Positions 33,700 through 44,423 of a DNA stretch of 58,631 bases are shown here, in pieces. Every line of letters starts with the position of its first letter. Position 1 is the stretch's first letter. The stretch is from Mycoplasmataceae bacterium. Its GTDB lineage: Bacteria > Bacillota_I > Bacilli_A > Mycoplasmatales > Mycoplasmoidaceae. Position numbers and translations under genes: made by a program. The stretch is from assembly GCA_031259945.1 (NCBI GenBank), contig JAIRKU010000004.1, positions 1-58,631 on the forward strand, written 5' to 3'. The notes beneath the pieces were generated by a model. The model was not told the origin of the DNA. It saw only the letters and a list, made by a program, of their open reading frames with translations, and did not search any database.

Positions 33700-35292
33700 A
33701 TGGCACAGAATTACAATAAAATTGCAGAAGACATTTTTAATGAAGTAAAGTGATACGGTATTGTTAATGCTGATATTTGCATGACACGTTTACGTATTAA
33801 ATTAAAAAATACTAATGTGGATATGGCAAAATTAAAAAAAATTCCTATGGTAATGGGTGTAATTGTTTCCAAAGATGAATTTCAATTTGTAGTTGGTCCA
33901 AGTGTTGTTAAACGTGTTTATGAACATTTTAAAATTTTATTAGAAAAAGATGTTGAAGGAGGCGAATCAGGTGTAATTGCTGCTAGTGCTACTGATTTAA
34001 AAGAAGCAGCAGCACAAATGAAACATGAAAATAAGGTGAAGCGACAATCTAATTTAGTAGCTGTCGCTTTAAGTAAGTTTTCTAAAATTTTTACACCATT
34101 GATTCCGACTTTTATTGCTGCTGGTATTATGGCAGGAGTTGCCGGTATACTACAATCTCTATATACTACTGCTGATATTACCGGTGCACGAGTTTGAACT
34201 AATATAGTTGCTAGTGAATGATACAATGTATTTAATTTATTAATATCTGCATGAACGACAGGCTTTCTAATTATTGTTGGTTATCGTTTTTCTGAAGCCT
34301 TTGGTGGTACAGGTTGAATCGGAGCTTTAATTGGTGCTATTTTTACACCGTTAGCTGGTACGGCTTTTAGTGCAATGTATAATGAGGCTTCGCAAACATT
34401 TTTAGGACTTCATGTTGCTAAAGATCATTTAGACACATTTTGATTAACATCAGGTTTGGTAACGCTAGGAAACGACGGAACACCAAGTGGTATTGGTACT
34501 GCTCATGGTTCAATTTTTGGCATTATTTTAGGATGTACAGTAGCTATTTATTTAGAAAAACATATTACCAAAGTAATGCCAATACAATTAGACACAGTGT
34601 TTACTCCTTTTTTAGTTGCTCTATTTATGGTATTTATTAATATCTTTTTAATTATTCCTGTATCTGGTTACTTGTTCTTTGCTATGACATGATTGTTCAG
34701 TAAATTATGTCAAGGACCTGGAGCGCCATTTGGCGATATGCTACTTGCAGCTCTTTTCTTGGTTGCTGTGATGTTTGGTATTCACCAAGGTTTCTTACCT
34801 GTGTATGTAGCGATGATACAAGACCCAAACATCGGTATTAATATTTTATTTCCAGTATTAGCTCTTGCTGGAGCTAGCCAAGTAGGCTGTGCATTAGCAA
34901 TGTGAGTAATTGCTAAAAAAGGTGGTGTTTTCCGTAAACAAGTTCAAGGCGCTATTATTCCTGGGTTTCTAGGTATTGCTGAACCGTTAATTTATGGTAT
35001 ATCGTTACCACGTATCGTGCCATTTGTTTCTGCATGTGTTGGCGCGGCGATACCAGGTTTCTTTGTTGGTGCTATTAACACTTGAGCTGGAATTGATATG
35101 GGATTAAATTCTATTTCTGGACCAAGTGGTATATTAGCTTTACCAATGATTACTAGCACCAAAGGCATGGGTATCGGAATCGCCATTTATGCATCAGCAT
35201 TGTTTATTGGTTATTGCTCAGGATTTACTACTGGTTGATTAGGCTATCGTATATTTAAAAATAACCGGAAGATTAACTGAAATTTAGAATAA
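33700..35292 (+). CDS. PTS EIIBC component (glucose superfamily, sucrose/trehalose/MurNAc-like)
   Basis: The 530-residue frame contains many TGA Trp codons. An N-terminal EIIB domain has its phosphorylation cysteine at C27 in [11 protein letters not shown], the pattern of the sucrose, trehalose, beta-glucoside and MurNAc group. A linker of about 40 residues follows, then an EIIC domain with about ten helices. EIIC landmarks are [14 protein letters not shown] and [17 protein letters not shown] (35 residues after KKGGVFRKQ). No EIIA domain is attached. The exact sugar cannot be told from sequence by eye. Confidence 0.88.
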
Positions 35293-35306
35293 TCAGTTAA
35301 TAATTT

Positions 35307-35597
35307 TTATTTATCATCAGCAAATGAATCAATATCATCGCCTGCCAAAGCTTCTACTTTTTTAGTTAAATTACCTTTTTTAAATTCATTGCTATTATTG
35401 TGTACCATAAATTCTTTACGTTTATTTAAGCGTTCAACAAATTGAATATAAGAGTTACGATCTTTCAAATATCAATCTGGAGTTGGCTTAGAATAATATT
35501 CTTGTTTTCTCTTTCAAGATTCAATACGAAAAGCCTGTCATTCTTCTGGCGTCATTGCTCTAATTTGTTCTGGGGTGATTTTTTTATTATTTGTCAT
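35307..35597 (-). CDS. hypothetical protein, 96 aa
   Basis: The frame runs from ATG 35597-35595 to TAA 35309-35307, with several TGA Trp codons (EEWQAFRIESWKRKQEYY). The protein is hydrophilic and highly charged, with a helical N-terminal half and an acidic tail (EALAGDDIDSFADDK). No signal or membrane segment was seen. It starts only two bases after the ppa stop and so belongs to the ppa transcript. The family is not recognised. Confidence 0.7.
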
Positions 35598-35599
35598 TG

Positions 35600-36157
35600 T
35601 TAAACCTTATATTTTTCTGGATGCTCTCTCTGCATTTTTTTGAGAAAATCATCTTTAGATAATTTACCATATTTTTTCATTAAATTAACACATTCTAAAT
35701 ATTCTTTATTAGCCCAAGCTAAATCTTTGAAGCCTTTAACGATTACTTTTTTATTTTGTAATAGTTTATATGTTTCAAAAAAATTCTTAATTTCTTTTAG
35801 AGTATGTTCTGGTAAATCTTGTAATGATGTTTTATTGGCGAACCTTGGATCAACAGCAATGACACCAATTAATTTAGTGTCGGTTTCGCCATCATCAATC
35901 ATTTCCATCGCTCCTAAAATACGCGTTGGCACGAGAGTTCCTGGATTAAATGATTGTTGTGCATATACTAAAACATCTAATTCGTCACCATCTCAGTCTA
36001 AGGTTTCAGGAATAAAACCGTAGTTTTGAGGATAAACATTAGCTCCGTACAAAACACGATCTATTTTGATTTGTTTAGTTTTACGATCGTATTCGTATTT
36101 TACCTTTGATTCTTTAGGAATTTCGATGATTACATCAAGTATGAATTTATTTATCAT
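35600..36157 (-). CDS. ppa: inorganic pyrophosphatase
   Basis: The 185-residue protein is a family I soluble pyrophosphatase. It has an N-terminal [16 protein letters not shown], then [12 protein letters not shown], the metal-binding DGDELDVLV motif (TGA Trp just before it), and [10 protein letters not shown]. It hydrolyses PPi made by synthetases and polymerases. The ATG overlaps the 3' end of the upstream membrane-protein gene by 11 bases. Confidence 0.95.
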
Positions 36158-36725
36158 GTTTTATTGATTGATGCTCACTATGAGGAGCAGAATGATTTTT
36201 TGAATCGTCTTTTAAAAATAGTGCACCAGCAACTATTAAAAGAGTAATACCAACCAAGCCCAACAATGCTTCAATTATTAAAATTGGTTCTCAACTTCAT
36301 GTTTTAATATATGACGTTGGTATATAGAATACGCTAATAAATAAAGCGATGGCAGAAACGACAAATGATATTAATAAAAGCACACTTCCTACATTTTTAT
36401 TCTTAATGTTTTTGGTTAACTGTGTTTTTTTTCATGCAAACATTATGATAATTACTACAAAAATTAAGAAAACAAATTGAACGATACTTAAACCTGGGCT
36501 TGCTCAACGAGCTATCAAGCCAACAATTAGACAAAATAATCAAATACCAACTGCAATAAAAGGAAATATAGCGGTAACATTTGCTAAATTTGACTTTACA
36601 GCAGTTGTGAATGTTTTAATATCTTTGGCTAACTCTGATGTTAATGATGCGGGCGTACCATTATTATTATCACTTTCAGGATTTACAGGCTCTACTTTAT
36701 TGATTGTCTTTGTTGTATTAGGCAT
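36147..36725 (-). CDS. hypothetical membrane protein, 192 aa
   Basis: The frame starts at ATG 36725-36723 behind an AAAGAGAAAA site. A longer in-frame ATG at 36776 lacks one. The N-terminal about 55 residues are hydrophilic (Asn, Pro, Ser and Thr-rich). Four hydrophobic helices follow at about 63-85, 90-108, 118-138 and 150-172. The His-rich tail ([16 protein letters not shown]) is unusual and might bind metal. It overlaps ppa. The family is not recognised. Confidence 0.7.
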
Positions 36726-36783
36726 ATTTTTCTCTTTTTTACAAAATAACTTATGACAAGCATTATAGTAAATCATATGAACG

Positions 36784-36990
36784 ATGTATAGATATTTTCA
36801 ATCCAAAATTTATGCGTTAGTTAAGGGGCTGCTATATTATAAAAACGGTATATTATGTTACCCAAATGGTGTAAAAGTAATTAGCAAAAATTACATACCT
36901 AAAATGTCATACTTTGATAAGTTTCAAACATTCATAGAACATCGTGCAAATAAAAAGAAAAATAGTACTGTTAATCTCGCCAATATTTAA
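36784..36990 (+). CDS. possible small protein, 68 aa
   Basis: The frame from ATG 36784 to TAA at 36990 is basic with a Tyr-rich first half (LVKGLLYYKNGILCYPNGVK). TATAGT at 36764-36769 could be its -10 box, and there is no ribosome site. It is divergent from the preceding operon. Nothing else fills this gap. It could equally be a chance ORF. Confidence 0.35.
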   Translation: MYRYFQSKIYALVKGLLYYKNGILCYPNGVKVISKNYIPKMSYFDKFQTFIEHRANKKKNSTVNLANI

Positions 36991-37156
36991 AAGTATTAGC
37001 CAAACAAAATGTTAATTATTTTGTTGATGTTAAACAAGAAATGTTTCATGCTTAATCAGTTTTTTGTGGTAGATAAAAATGCTAAAGAAACTAACAAAAA
37101 ATATTTGATAAAAAATAACAATATATAAATCATATTTAACCTTTCTTGGAATAAAA

Positions 37157-37185
37157 TTGACATTTGCATTTTTTTATGATATAAA
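37157..37185 (+). promoter_or_regulatory. full-consensus promoter TTGACA-N17-TATAAA
   Basis: TTGACA at 37157-37162 and TATAAA at 37180-37185 are 17 bases apart. This is one of the best sigma-70-type promoters in the window. It points at the structured segment that follows and not directly at a coding start, since the next gene begins 300 bases away. Confidence 0.65.
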
Positions 37186-37191
37186 CTAATC

Positions 37192-37297
37192 ATTAATTTA
37201 AAGGGTTAAGAGAGAGAACGGCGATGCTGTTTCTATGCTTTGGTTTTTAAACTATTTCTAAAGCAAAGACTGGGCGCTAGCTGGTCCTTGTTTTTTA
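37192..37297 (+). ncRNA. candidate structured small RNA or leader with terminator
   Basis: Three hairpins follow the consensus promoter. H1 is AACGGC (37217) with GCTGTT (37226). H2 is TGCTTTGG (37236) with CTAAAGCA (37258). H3 is CAAAGAC (37264) with GTCCTTG (37284), followed by six T. H2 and H3 share two bases, so they compete slightly. The H3 plus T-run is terminator-like, giving a transcript of about 105 bases. The G+C-rich core (GGGCGCTAGCTGG) stands out from its surroundings. It did not match SRP RNA, tmRNA, T-box or fluoride or preQ1 riboswitch motifs by eye. Confidence 0.5.
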
Positions 37298-37484
37298 TTT
37301 CACCAGTTGATAACTATTCAAAATGAAAAATGAAAGAGATATTAAACACAAAAAATATTGATCAATAAATCTTAGCTTATCTTGTTTTATTTTAATCTTA
37401 CAAAATCGCTTGATTAAGTAAAACCATGGCAACATTGAAACAATTACTTTTTATGAATAACAAAATATATAGGAGAAAACAAAT

Positions 37485-40400
37485 ATGAAAATCAATCAAA
37501 TAAAAACAAAAACGAAACTTTTAATAGGAGCTAGTGCCCTTCTTGCTGCATCTGGTGCTATTGCCACACCATTAGTATGTATACATTCCGCCAATACAAA
37601 TGCAAAAGGGAATGCTTTTACACTATCGCTCACTAAAAATGATTTGGAGTTTTACAAGAGCCAGCTATTATCCAAATATGCTGCACAATTGGAATATGAC
37701 AACTGACAATTTGACACCAACATAGATGTTAATAAAGAAGTCGGCATCATGCTAAATGATATGAATACTTTTACTCCGCGATATGCCAATGATTTAAATG
37801 AAGTTCAAAAAAACGATCAATGATATTTACATTACACAGATGTTGGTAATGCTTTAGGAGTAAGTGTAGTTGATACAAGTATTTACAAACATGATCGTGG
37901 TGGTAGCCTAGCAAACTATGCAAAAGAATATGCGCAATTAGATCCTAAAATTAGAAACAATAAAACAATCGACGATTACAAAGCAGCAACGATCAGCGCT
38001 ATTAATGCAGCCGATGATGCATTAATGGATAAGAACGAATTTAACTCTGCCCTTGTTTTAGCGCAAAAAAGTGCTAATTTATATTCATCATACGATTATG
38101 ATTCTGAATTAATTACTAATGCTTTGAATGTATTAATAGATGCTATTAAAACGAAAAACTTAGAACAAAATTCTGATTTAACTGTTCAAGCGGCGTTCTT
38201 AAAAAATGTAATTAATTACACAAAAACAGGTTCATTAAAAGCGGGCGATGAAATTCCTACAAACTTTGTAGGTAATTTATGTACTTATAACTACAACCGT
38301 TGCTATGGAGCGCCTCTAGATGAATTTAAAGAAGATATAAGCGATGTTACAGCAACTGCTGGCACACATTCAACTGAAGCCAACAATTTAATCAAATTAA
38401 ATTTTATTGGCTACAACGGTGATGGTAGTACATTTGGCATGGCTGAAATTTTACCAGGTTACACCGTTCATTTAAAAATTGACTCCATGGATCAAGACAC
38501 TGATTCACATACATGTAAATTAACTTTATTACCGGGAATCTCCAAAACAGGAGATGCTAATGTAATGTGAGCTCAAGCGACTAAAGATGATGATAAACCA
38601 ACTATCGAATTTAGTCTATCTACTAATTTTGACGAGATTAAATATATTAGTCAAAATACATGGTACAAAGACATTTCTCCTGTCACACTTACTTCTGCAG
38701 ATTACGATGGTTCTACTGGTTTATACTTTAGTACCAACGCTAACGCTCGATCAAAAATCGATGACATTATGAAAGGATGTGAAATTGATCCAGTCACTAA
38801 AAAATATGTTTTAGATGATCCAGAATATCCATGTTTAATGACAGGCCAAGATATCGCTGGAATTACTGCACCTGGTGATACTGACAAAGAACTTCATACA
38901 AATCAATTTTATGCCTTGCAAGTAACTAACATAGATTATGAAGATAGTTGATTACAAGCTCATTGAGTAGTTGCTGACAATGTTTCACCTCATGCTAAAA
39001 TTGTGCAAGATATTAAATGAAAAGATGAAAGCGGCAATATTTTTTCTGATATCTGCATAAAATATAATGCTGATCTTGAAACACAAAACGAAATTAAGTT
39101 TGCCAAAATCTTAATTGACATGTGCAATGCAATAGGAAATATATTTACTCAATATCAAGCTATTGAGGGCGAAGGTTTTGAATCTATCTATGATAAAGAA
39201 AAAGCTGATTTTTGATGTAGTACAGCGATGCTTGCACTATCTGTTGTAGGCGCGTTTGTGACCATTTTTGATGGAATTCAAACTTGGGTTCCAGGAGCAG
39301 GCACATGGGCAGCTGTTAGACTTGGTTTTGATATCGCGCTTAATGTGTTGCTTGTAGCCTTTGGTATTTTTCAAGAAGTGGTTTTAGGTTGAGAATACAC
39401 CGATTATGAAACATTCAACGACAACTACAATTACGCAACAACCGCTTCATCAAAAACACTGACTGCGGATATTCAAGATTTTAGCGACAATATTGTTAAA
39501 AAAGATGTAGAAAATATAAATGAGGAATTAATGAATATTCCTGATAGGAAAAAGAGTGCCGAAGCAATTATTAATACTTATAACAGTTCAAAACTTTTTA
39601 ATGATAGCGCAGTATTAAAAGATGCATTTGAATATGTGTCCAAGGATCATGCAAAAAGTGAAAAATTAGCTAAATATTTTTCAACACCATGAGCAAGCAT
39701 GAGCGGTTATATGATTGAAACCTCAGTTTTTGATGCTTGTACCTTCATCATTAGTGGATTAAATTTTGCATTCACTATTTTTATTAAAGTCAATGTATCA
39801 AGTGTAATTGAACAAACTCCAAAAGTTATGGATTTACTTGAACAAAGACTAAAAGGTTATGCAACAAACATTAAAAATGGGAATACATCAGCTAAAACCG
39901 TTATAAGTCAGAGACAATTTCAAGATGCTTTAAATTCTTTAGAAGATTTAGGTTGTAATCGTGCCGAAATGTTAAATTATTTTGATACAGTGGAAACATC
40001 TATAAATCCTACTAATCTTTTTTCTAACATCTACTCACGAGTAGCTAACATGAAGCCAGGATGAGTGGGTTCAGACGGTAATAATAGATTTATTAGTTGA
40101 GATGGAGATTTAGAACATCCAGCTAGAGTAACAAATAATTTTGACGAAGCTGGAAATATGACTGAATTAGTGGATTTAGAAACTAATGGCTTCAAATTTA
40201 ATGATATTATCGTCATACGAGATGGACGAAATGTTCAAATATCTACATTAGATTTTCAAACTGGGTACATTAAACCTCGTACTTTTAATCCAACAGTCAG
40301 AGATGCGAGTGGTCATGACATATCTTCACCTGGGGCAACTATTGAGCTCGGTAATAATCCTGCTGAAGGAAGCGATGTTGACATTGCAGGTTTCTTTCAA

Positions 40401-40709
40401 TCAAAACCCGACCAAGCAGATGAGCAGGACTTCATGAGTGGCACTTCTTATATAGATGATGTAGATGCTGCAACAAGAGATGTAGACCGAGCAATGAGAA
40501 TTGAGGAAACTGCAGATAGAACTGTGTCTAGTAGCATTGAATCTGTTAAAAACAGTACAAAAATTGTAAATAATGGAACTAAAGTTGCAAAAGCTGGAGT
40601 TGCTGCAGGATGCTTTTGAGCATCAATGTTTGTATTAATAGGAAGTATGCTAACATCATCTATACAAATAGCTTACGATAATCTCGTTAAAGATTACACA
40701 AAAACATAA
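37485..40709 (+). CDS. large surface-exposed membrane protein, 1074 aa
   Basis: The frame starts at ATG 37485 behind AGGAGAAAA and reads through about a dozen TGA Trp codons. A signal peptide or anchor lies at residues about 12-36. A soluble domain of about 540 residues follows. Paired hydrophobic segments (about 577-600 and 615-640), another near 740-765, and a C-terminal helix (about 1042-1064) suggest a multi-anchored envelope protein. Acidic Asp/Asn-rich composition is typical of mycoplasma surface proteins. No known domain was recognised. The preceding small RNA may regulate it. Confidence 0.85.
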
Positions 40710-40766
40710 AATAGAAAATAAGAACTGTCAATATCATCCTTAACATAGTCCCCACATTTTTAATAT

Positions 40767-40803
40767 ATGTACTAAGCGTCGTTTTTTGTTTAGATTAGTA
40801 CAT
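40767..40803. promoter_or_regulatory. 9-bp perfect dyad upstream of manA
   Basis: ATGTACTAA (40767-40775) and TTAGTACAT (40795-40803) pair perfectly across 19 bases. The right arm lies at the -35 position relative to the TATAAT at 40825. It could be an operator for manA or the terminator of the preceding gene, though no T-run follows. Confidence 0.45.
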
Positions 40804-40824
40804 TAATTGAGTTATACATGTTTG

Positions 40825-40830
40825 TATAAT
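40825..40830 (+). promoter_or_regulatory. -10 box for manA
   Basis: TATAAT ends 10 bases before the manA ATG, and no ribosome site is present. Confidence 0.5.
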
Positions 40831-40840
40831 ATGGTAGTCT

Positions 40841-41755
40841 ATGAAAAATAATATTCTTTTTCTAAAACCATATTTAGAGAAAAAAACATGAGGCGGGCAT
40901 AACTTAACTGATTTTAACATTAAGTTACCAAAAGATAAAATTGGTGAAGCGTGAGTTATTAGCGGCATTAAAGGTAAATCATGCTTGATAGTTAATGATG
41001 AATACAAAGACATTAGTTTGTATGAATTTTACCAAGATCATCGTGCTTTTTTTGACAATCATGAAGATAACCAATATCCATTGATTGTTAAGCTGCTTGA
41101 TTGTCAAAATGATTTAAGTGTACAAGTGCACCCTCTGCCAGAGTACGCTAAAGAAAATTCTAATGCGATATCAAAAACTGAAGCTTGGTATGTTTTAGAA
41201 GCATTGCCCAATGCCCAAATAGTTTATGGACATAAAGCTAAAACAAAAATAGAATTAGAGACATTCGTTAAAAACAATGAATGAGACAACTTGCTTAATT
41301 ATGTAAGGGTGAACGCACATGATTTATTTTACGTGCCAGCCGGTACATTACATGCACTTGGCAGAGGACTAGTTGTTTTAGAAGTTCAACAGGCATCAGA
41401 TACAGTTTATCGTCTTTATGATTATAACCGCAAACAAAATGATGCATCACGTAGTTTAAATATACGTGAAGCTATAGAAAATATTAGCATTCCATTTGAA
41501 AAACCCAATATGTTTTCTAAGAATGACGAATTAATAACTTCGCCATTCTTCTCTTTGTATGAAATTAATAACAACGGGACACACTCTTATGATTTTTCAT
41601 ACGCGAGATGAATCCAATGTGTTGTCGTGGAAGGTGAAGGAATAATTGAAGATATCCCTATTAAAAAAGGAAGTACTTTCATCATTGGGAACAATGATTT
41701 AAATTTTCAACTCTCCGGTAATTTAAAAATTATTGCTTCTTATATTAGAAGGTAA
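40841..41755 (+). CDS. manA: mannose-6-phosphate isomerase, class I
   Basis: The 304-residue frame starts at ATG 40841. It has the zinc-site segments LSVQVHPLPEYA (about residue 95), KTEAWYVL (about 112) and VPAGTLHALGRGLVVLEVQQASDTVYRLYDY (beginning about 165). The short length matches the Firmicute subgroup. It interconverts mannose-6-phosphate and fructose-6-phosphate and feeds glycolysis. The C-terminal cupin part follows a TGA Trp codon at 41609. The mutM ATG follows two bases after the stop. Confidence 0.94.
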
Positions 41756-41757
41756 CT

Positions 41758-42588
41758 ATGCCAGAACTACCTGAAGTCCAAACTATTATAAATACGCTCA
41801 AGACAAGCGGTTTGTTACATAAGCAAATTACAAATGTAAGTGTTTATAAGACTAAATTATTGAAGAATAGTACACTAATAAAATTTAAGAAGTTTCTCAT
41901 TGGTGAAAGTATTAATAATATTACACGCATTGGCAAGTATTTAATATTTCACATTACGCATAATAAGACATTAGTTGTTCATCTACGAATGGAAGGTAAA
42001 TTATTTTATGAACCTGCATCATCTTCTATATCGCATATACATTTACGTATTAAGTTTGATTTGAAAAATCACCATAAACTATATTATTATGACTCACGCA
42101 TATTTGGTACATTCCATATATACGAAGGACAAGAATATTTAAACGCATCACATTTAACGAAATTAGCTTTAGACCCACTAGATGCTGGTTTTAATTGAAA
42201 ATATTTAAAAAAGCACCTTCACGATGCTCACAGGGCAATTAAGACAGCATTACTTGATCAAACAAATGTTTCTGGCATTGGCAATATTTATGCCGATGAA
42301 ATTCTTTTTCTTAGCAAAATAAATCCAACAAAAAAGGCGAACCTATTAAAAGATCAAGATTTTAAAAATATTGCTAAATATAGTAGAGAAGTGTTATTAA
42401 AATCTATCAAATACGGAGGCACAACTATCGCTACATACAAATCAGCAGCTAACCATATTGGTAAATTTCAAAAAAAACTTTTGGTGCACACTAAAAAAGG
42501 AGAACCGTGTCCGGTCTGTGGTACTAAAATAGTAAAATGTAAAGTGAATGGGAGAGGGACATATTATTGTCCCAACTGTCAGAAATAA
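41758..42588 (+). CDS. mutM: formamidopyrimidine-DNA glycosylase
   Basis: The 276-residue protein begins MPELPEVQTI, with catalytic Pro2 and Glu3 after Met removal. It carries the conserved LVVHLRMEGKL segment with the active Lys and the helix-two-turn-helix NVSGIGNIYADEILF. A C-terminal zinc finger has CPVCGTKIVKC and YYCPNCQK. It removes 8-oxoguanine and formamidopyrimidines. It is followed by coaE and dnaB-dnaI, an order known from Firmicutes. Confidence 0.97.
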
Positions 42589-42590
42589 TT

Positions 42591-43184
42591 ATGTTAGTTT
42601 GTGTTACAGGTGAAGTTGGTAGCGGTAAGACTGAAGTCATTAAAATAATTAAGCGTCATAATTATCACACATTTGTAATGGATGATTATGTTCACCAAAT
42701 ATATAAAAAAAATAAAATAGGTTACCAACTAATTAAAAAACATTTTGGTTCTCAATATGTTAATAGTGAAAAAGTTAATCGTAAAAAGCTTGGAAAATTC
42801 GTCTTTTCAAATTTAGATAATTTAAAAAAACTTAATCGGATAATGATACCGATAATTCAAGCGAAAATTGAAGAAATTGCTGAAAAATCAAAGTTATTTT
42901 TCATTGAATTAGGTATTTATATTTACTACAAAAAACAGTTTTCAAAATATTTTGATAAAGTAATTTATGTCAATAGGAATAAAAAATTAAAAAATAAAAA
43001 TTTTCAAAAAAAAATACCATATTCTAGCAATTTTCCCACATTTCTTGTGGGAAAATTAAATAAGGCTATTAAAACGGCACATAATGGTGAATACATTATT
43101 GTGGAAAACCATGAAAATTTAAAAAAATTACAGGATAAAATTTTAAGAATTTTAAAAAAATTTTTAAAACAAAATATACTCTAA
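42591..43184 (+). CDS. coaE: dephospho-CoA kinase
   Basis: The start ATG 42591 lies two bases after the mutM stop, giving 197 residues; an in-frame upstream start inside mutM is unlikely. The P-loop is VTGEVGSGKTE (residues about 5-15), followed by the MDDYVHQIY segment where other members have a D-x-D-x-I-AH-like motif. Later parts are divergent and very lysine-rich. The enzyme phosphorylates dephospho-CoA in the last step of CoA synthesis. The call rests on the P-loop, the length and the mutM-coaE synteny. Confidence 0.85.
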   Translation: MLVCVTGEVGSGKTEVIKIIKRHNYHTFVMDDYVHQIYKKNKIGYQLIKKHFGSQYVNSEKVNRKKLGKFVFSNLDNLKKLNRIMIPIIQAKIEEIAEKSKLFFIELGIYIYYKKQFSKYFDKVIYVNRNKKLKNKNFQKKIPYSSNFPTFLVGKLNKAIKTAHNGEYIIVENHENLKKLQDKILRILKKFLKQNIL

Positions 43185-43258
43185 CAAATTTCATAAAAAA
43201 TACTTTGTATTTTAAAAAAATTTATTAAATATTTTTCGGTGAAGAAAGAGGTTTATTT

Positions 43259-44419
43259 ATGCTACACAATACTAGATTCTTTGTAGCAAAAAAATATGGA
43301 TTTTCTTCGAACCATATTTTTTTATACGACCTTTATTCACCAATAATTGGCGATAAAGCCATTAACTTATTTGTTAACTTAACTTACGAATCTGAAAAAC
43401 AAGCGAAAATGATGAACGTTGCTACAGAAATGAATGATTTTTTGAAACAATTAGGTATTTCCATAGTAGAGTTTGCTAAGACACGTACAATGTTAGAAGC
43501 AATGGGTTTATTAACTAGTTATCTTGAGATAAAAGACGACATAAGCACTTATAGCTTTATCATTAATGAACCATTGAATTTTAAAACTTTTAATGAAAAT
43601 CAAAAATATCGTCATTTGTTAATTAAAAATATTGGTGAAATAAATTATCAAAAATTAGAGTACATTTATGGTGCTAATCGTATTTCTAATCAAGCCAATA
43701 ATGTAACTGCAACTTTTGAATCTGTTTTTAATGATGCAGAAATTAGTCAAATTTCTCTTATGAACTTTGATGAACTTTATAAAAGAATTGCTGCATGTAC
43801 TTCACTACCAATCGTAATTGGTAATGAGGCTAAAACAATTGTTGAATCTTATTTCAAAAATTATGATTTATCGATTAGTGAAATAGAACATGTAATTTAC
43901 AATTCCACAATGATGACTGATGAAAAAGATTATCGTGTTGATCCAGACTTATTAAAAATAAAATTTAATCAATTAATTAATAGCGTTAACAATTTAAGCA
44001 TTCTTGGCAATATTAAGCTTAATCGTAATGCGCATATGTTTATGAAACATTTAGATAAACCTGAATTGACTAGCGTGTTTATGGATTACCAAACTTTGAA
44101 TGCTGAACAATATTTGCGGGCTATTACTAAAACAGCCTTAACGCCTGAACATGCTCAAACAATTAATATGTTACGCAATAAATACTTTTTACCAGATTAT
44201 GTAATTAACTTATTGGTTGATTACACCTTGTTTAAAACTAATGGTACTTTAAATAACAAATATATTAGCAAAGTAGCACAAACTGTTAATAATTTAGGAT
44301 TTAAATCTCTTGAACAAATATATGACCATTTTCATTTTGTTGGCAACATTAATTATCATGTTAACAAAACAAACGCTAAGGTTCAAGAAACATTGGTAGA
44401 ATGAGCGATTGAGGAATAA
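43259..44419 (+). CDS. dnaB: replication initiation protein DnaB (DnaB/DnaD family, Bacillus type)
   Basis: The 386-residue protein follows a good AGAAAGAGG site. The N-terminal winged-helix-like part (LYDLYSPIIGDKAINLFVNL) and a C-terminal DnaD/DnaB-type helical region (KYFLPDYVINLLVDYTL) match the Bacillus subtilis DnaB helicase co-loader. It is distinct from the replicative helicase of the same name. A late TGA Trp codon at 44402 extends it by five residues. dnaI follows immediately, as in Firmicutes. Confidence 0.88.
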
Positions 44420-44423
44420 GTTT

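Noticed and set aside
37192-37297. SRP RNA, tmRNA or a known riboswitch
   Set aside because: The SRP loop sequence (GGTCAGG...GGAAGCAGCC), tmRNA ends, T-box TGGNACC and the fluoride and preQ1 cores were looked for and not found.
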